Assembly (NCBI GenBank): GCA_016789105.1
Contig: JAEURN010000008.1
Span: forward strand, 496,001-560,000
Length of the DNA stretch: 64,000 bases
Reading direction: 5' to 3'
Source: Armatimonadota bacterium
Lineage (GTDB): Bacteria; Armatimonadota; Fimbriimonadia; Fimbriimonadales; Fimbriimonadaceae
The notes under the pieces were generated by a model, which saw only the letters and a program-made list of their open reading frames with translations, made no database searches and was not told the origin of the DNA. Shown here piece after piece: positions 62,194 through 64,000 of this stretch (position 1 is its first letter; each line of letters begins with the position of its first letter). Both the position numbers and the translations under genes were made by a program.

Positions 62194-63708
62194 ATGACAA
62201 AACAACCGTTCCTCGTCATCGCCCTCGCAGCCCTGGTGGCCGCCGGTGCCCTCGTCTTTGGCATTGCCCAATCCCCGGCCAACTCGGCAAAGGCCCCGTG
62301 GTCGATCTTGGGCGGCAAGGTCAAGTTTTCAACCCCGGTCAGCAACGGGGCCCAGCCAACCGGAGTGACCAAGAACGGCATGGCCCTGCTCGCCGAACTT
62401 GATGACACCCTCGCGGGCATTTCGGAAGAAGCGGCCCGTAGTGTGGTCAGCATTTCCAACGGGCAAGGCTCGGGATCGGGGTTCATCTACCGGTCTGATG
62501 GTTGGATCGTCACCAACGACCATGTCGTGGGCAATGCCGACGAAGTCCAAGTCTTGCTGCCCGACGGCCGGACCATGAAAGGCAAGGTCACCCACAGCAA
62601 CGACGCCCAACTCGACCTGGCTGTCGTCAAAATTCCAGCCACCGACCTGGTGGCCCTGCCGATGGCGGATAGCGATACTGTGCGCGTCGGCGAATTCTCC
62701 ATTGCCGTCGGCTCGCCGTTCGGCCTCGACGACACTGTCACCATTGGCCATGTCAGCGCATTGGGACGGGGGAGCATGGTCAACGACCCCAATGCCCAAG
62801 TGTCGCGCGGTTATTCCGGCCTCATCCAAACCGATGCCTCCATCAACCCAGGCAACAGCGGCGGCCCGCTCCTCAACATCCACGGCGAAGTCATCGGCGT
62901 GAACAGCACGATTGTCTCGACCACCATGGCCAGCGCGGGCATCGGCTTCTCCATTCCCAGCAACGTCGTCCGGGCCGTTGCCGACGAACTGATTACCAAC
63001 GGGAAATTCGACCGCGGCGTCCTCGGAGCCTTCATCCGCGATCTCAAACCATTTGAAAAGAAAGACCTCAAACTAGGTGGCGGTGCCATGATCGATGATG
63101 TCGTCGGGACTTCGGCCGCCGGAAAAGCCGGGATCAAGAAGGGTGATGTGGTGGTGGCATTCAACGGCACCGAAATCCGGAGCGAACTGGGATTGCGGAT
63201 CGACCTATACAAAGCCGCACCGGGCGACACGGTCACGGTGGCCTACATCCGGGATGGCTCCCGCCGCGAAACCCAACTCAAACTCGATGAGCCGGAAAAG
63301 CAGACGGTTGCCCAAAACTTCCCGCAGGGTGCGAACCCGTTCCCCTTTGGCAATGGCGGCGGAGAGAACAACGGAGATGGCTTTGCCACCCCGCAACTCC
63401 CCCAAGGCCCCGTCAGGCTGGGTATCGGCATCCGGGAGCTTGACGAGACGTCGAGAAGCCAATTCAGCCTTCCCAAAGATGCCACGGGGCTCGTCATCAC
63501 CAGCGTGGATCCCGGTGGGTTCGCCGATGGGATTGGGGCCAAACCGGGTGACCTGTTGATTGAACTGAACGGAGAACCCATCTCCAAACTGTCCGACGTC
63601 CGGTCGGTGTTGGATCAAGTGACCTGGGGCGACAGGGTCACCATCGTCCTAAACCGCTACGAAAACGGCGTGATGACCCGCATCATGCAAACCCGGCGGA
63701 TCCGCTGA
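62194..63708 (+). CDS. HtrA/DegP-family serine protease
   Basis: The 504-residue protein has an N-terminal anchor (about 7-27). Its trypsin-like domain carries the catalytic triad His110 (TNDHVVGNA), Asp141 (LDLAVVK) and Ser222 (NPGNSGGP). Two PDZ domains follow, one in the LGAFIRDLKPFEKKDL to PEKQ region and one from VRLGIGIRELDE onward. It degrades or refolds misfolded envelope proteins. It ends the sigma operon; a 73-bp gap precedes it, so its own promoter is possible. A terminator follows. Confidence 0.95.
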   Translation: MTKQPFLVIALAALVAAGALVFGIAQSPANSAKAPWSILGGKVKFSTPVSNGAQPTGVTKNGMALLAELDDTLAGISEEAARSVVSISNGQGSGSGFIYRSDGWIVTNDHVVGNADEVQVLLPDGRTMKGKVTHSNDAQLDLAVVKIPATDLVALPMADSDTVRVGEFSIAVGSPFGLDDTVTIGHVSALGRGSMVNDPNAQVSRGYSGLIQTDASINPGNSGGPLLNIHGEVIGVNSTIVSTTMASAGIGFSIPSNVVRAVADELITNGKFDRGVLGAFIRDLKPFEKKDLKLGGGAMIDDVVGTSAAGKAGIKKGDVVVAFNGTEIRSELGLRIDLYKAAPGDTVTVAYIRDGSRRETQLKLDEPEKQTVAQNFPQGANPFPFGNGGGENNGDGFATPQLPQGPVRLGIGIRELDETSRSQFSLPKDATGLVITSVDPGGFADGIGAKPGDLLIELNGEPISKLSDVRSVLDQVTWGDRVTIVLNRYENGVMTRIMQTRRIR

Positions 63709-63713
63709 CGAGT

Positions 63714-63745
63714 CAAGGGGCTTGGGCGAGTGCTCAAGCCCCTTG
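63714..63745. terminator. Bidirectional hairpin between htrA and the Fur-family gene
   Basis: CAAGGGGCTTG and CAAGCCCCTTG form a perfect 11-bp stem with a 10-nt loop, followed by GCATTT on plus. It ends htrA transcription and lies over the stop of the convergent Fur-family gene. Confidence 0.7.
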
Positions 63746-64000
63746 GCATTTGCCGCAAACGCCGCCGACTTCGACCCGGATCTTTTTCGGCCTAAATCCC
63801 TGCGAATCGGCCTGTTGCCGCAAATCTTTGGTGGCACACTCGGGGATCGGGAGTTCCGAAACGTCGCCGCATTGCTCGCAAACCAAGTGTTCCGTCTGGA
63901 GGTCGTCTTTGCAGTCGGAGGTGCAGACCAAGTACCCCTGCTGGCTGGGAATGTAATGGATGATCCCGAGCTCTTGGAAGGCAGAAAGGGTTCGGTAAAT
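63734..64000 (-). CDS. Fur-family metal-responsive regulator, C-terminal part
   Basis: The 88 visible residues run in from the right edge, so the start is outside the window. They begin IYRTLSAFQELGIIHYI, the end of the winged helix, then HLVCEQCGDVSELPIPE (structural Cys pair), and finish with VEVGGVCGKCQ (second Cys pair). The two C-x2-C pairs form the Fur structural zinc site. Whether it is Fur, Zur or PerR cannot be decided from this part. It converges on htrA. Confidence 0.9.
   Translation of the reverse strand: MYRTLSAFQELGIIHYIPSQQGYLVCTSDCKDDLQTEHLVCEQCGDVSELPIPECATKDLRQQADSQGFRPKKIRVEVGGVCGKCQGA

Overview
The window is one contiguous bacterial chromosome segment of roughly 60% GC with dense, mostly co-directional operons. 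Three secreted proteins end in PEP-CTERM-type signals (VPEP plus a hydrophobic stretch plus an Arg/Lys tail). Together with the 16S rRNA gene, the Alternative Complex III/caa3 respiratory operon, outer-membrane-type proteins and the c-di-AMP receptor-holB pair, these fit a diderm of the Armatimonadota (Fimbriimonadia-like). That assignment is my reading of sequence features and has not been tested by database search. I saw no insertion sequence, prophage or CRISPR array.

Layout. 1-8.2 kb (+): the end of an Alternative Complex III operon (ActC, D, E, F) running into a Sco protein and an A2-type caa3 cytochrome oxidase (subunits II, I, III, IV), closed by a terminator. 8.2-16.8 kb (-): purN with an acyltransferase, a PEP-CTERM protein, a tight three-gene unit (MFS transporter fused to HEAT repeats, CACHE-type class III cyclase, DUF2961/GH172-like protein), and a spondin-domain PEP-CTERM protein. 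17.0-18.9 kb: a self-contained 16S rRNA unit with its own promoter, processing stem and terminator, and no 23S or 5S after it. 18.9-20.4 kb: two unknown genes of AT-richer composition, the first preceded by a G9 tract. 20.4-26.5 kb: a PEP-CTERM HAF-repeat protein with a LacI-type regulator, DAHP synthase, and an SPFH / Arc-like / Doc-like gene row headed by a perfect palindrome.

26.5-54 kb is a large surface-glycan locus. It holds two flippases, three glycosyl- or phosphoglycosyl-transferases, a Wzz-like co-polymerase, an HpcH-type aldolase, an asparagine-synthetase-type amidotransferase, an O-acyltransferase, a Wzy-like protein, and a 13-gene minus-strand operon. That operon encodes a GDP-linked legionaminic-acid-type nonulosonate pathway with an amidotransferase/HisH/HisF set suggesting acetamidino decoration. 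A Wza-like exporter and a PglF/CapD-type dehydratase follow on the plus strand. Two tRNA-Gly genes sit inside the locus.

54-64 kb (+): an ABC exporter with an extra N-terminal zinc-ribbon domain, a double-GNAT protein and a DUF1854 protein in one run; an exo-muramidase-like DUF1343 protein; a c-di-AMP receptor with DNA polymerase III delta-prime; and an ECF sigma / anti-sigma / RseB-like / HtrA envelope-stress operon. A partial Fur-family gene (-) reaches the window end.

The most promising unfamiliar units are SPFH-Arc-Doc-like (24.9-26.5 kb), MFS-HEAT/cyclase/GH172-like (10.4-16.0 kb), and zinc-ribbon ABC/GNAT/DUF1854 (54.1-57.6 kb).
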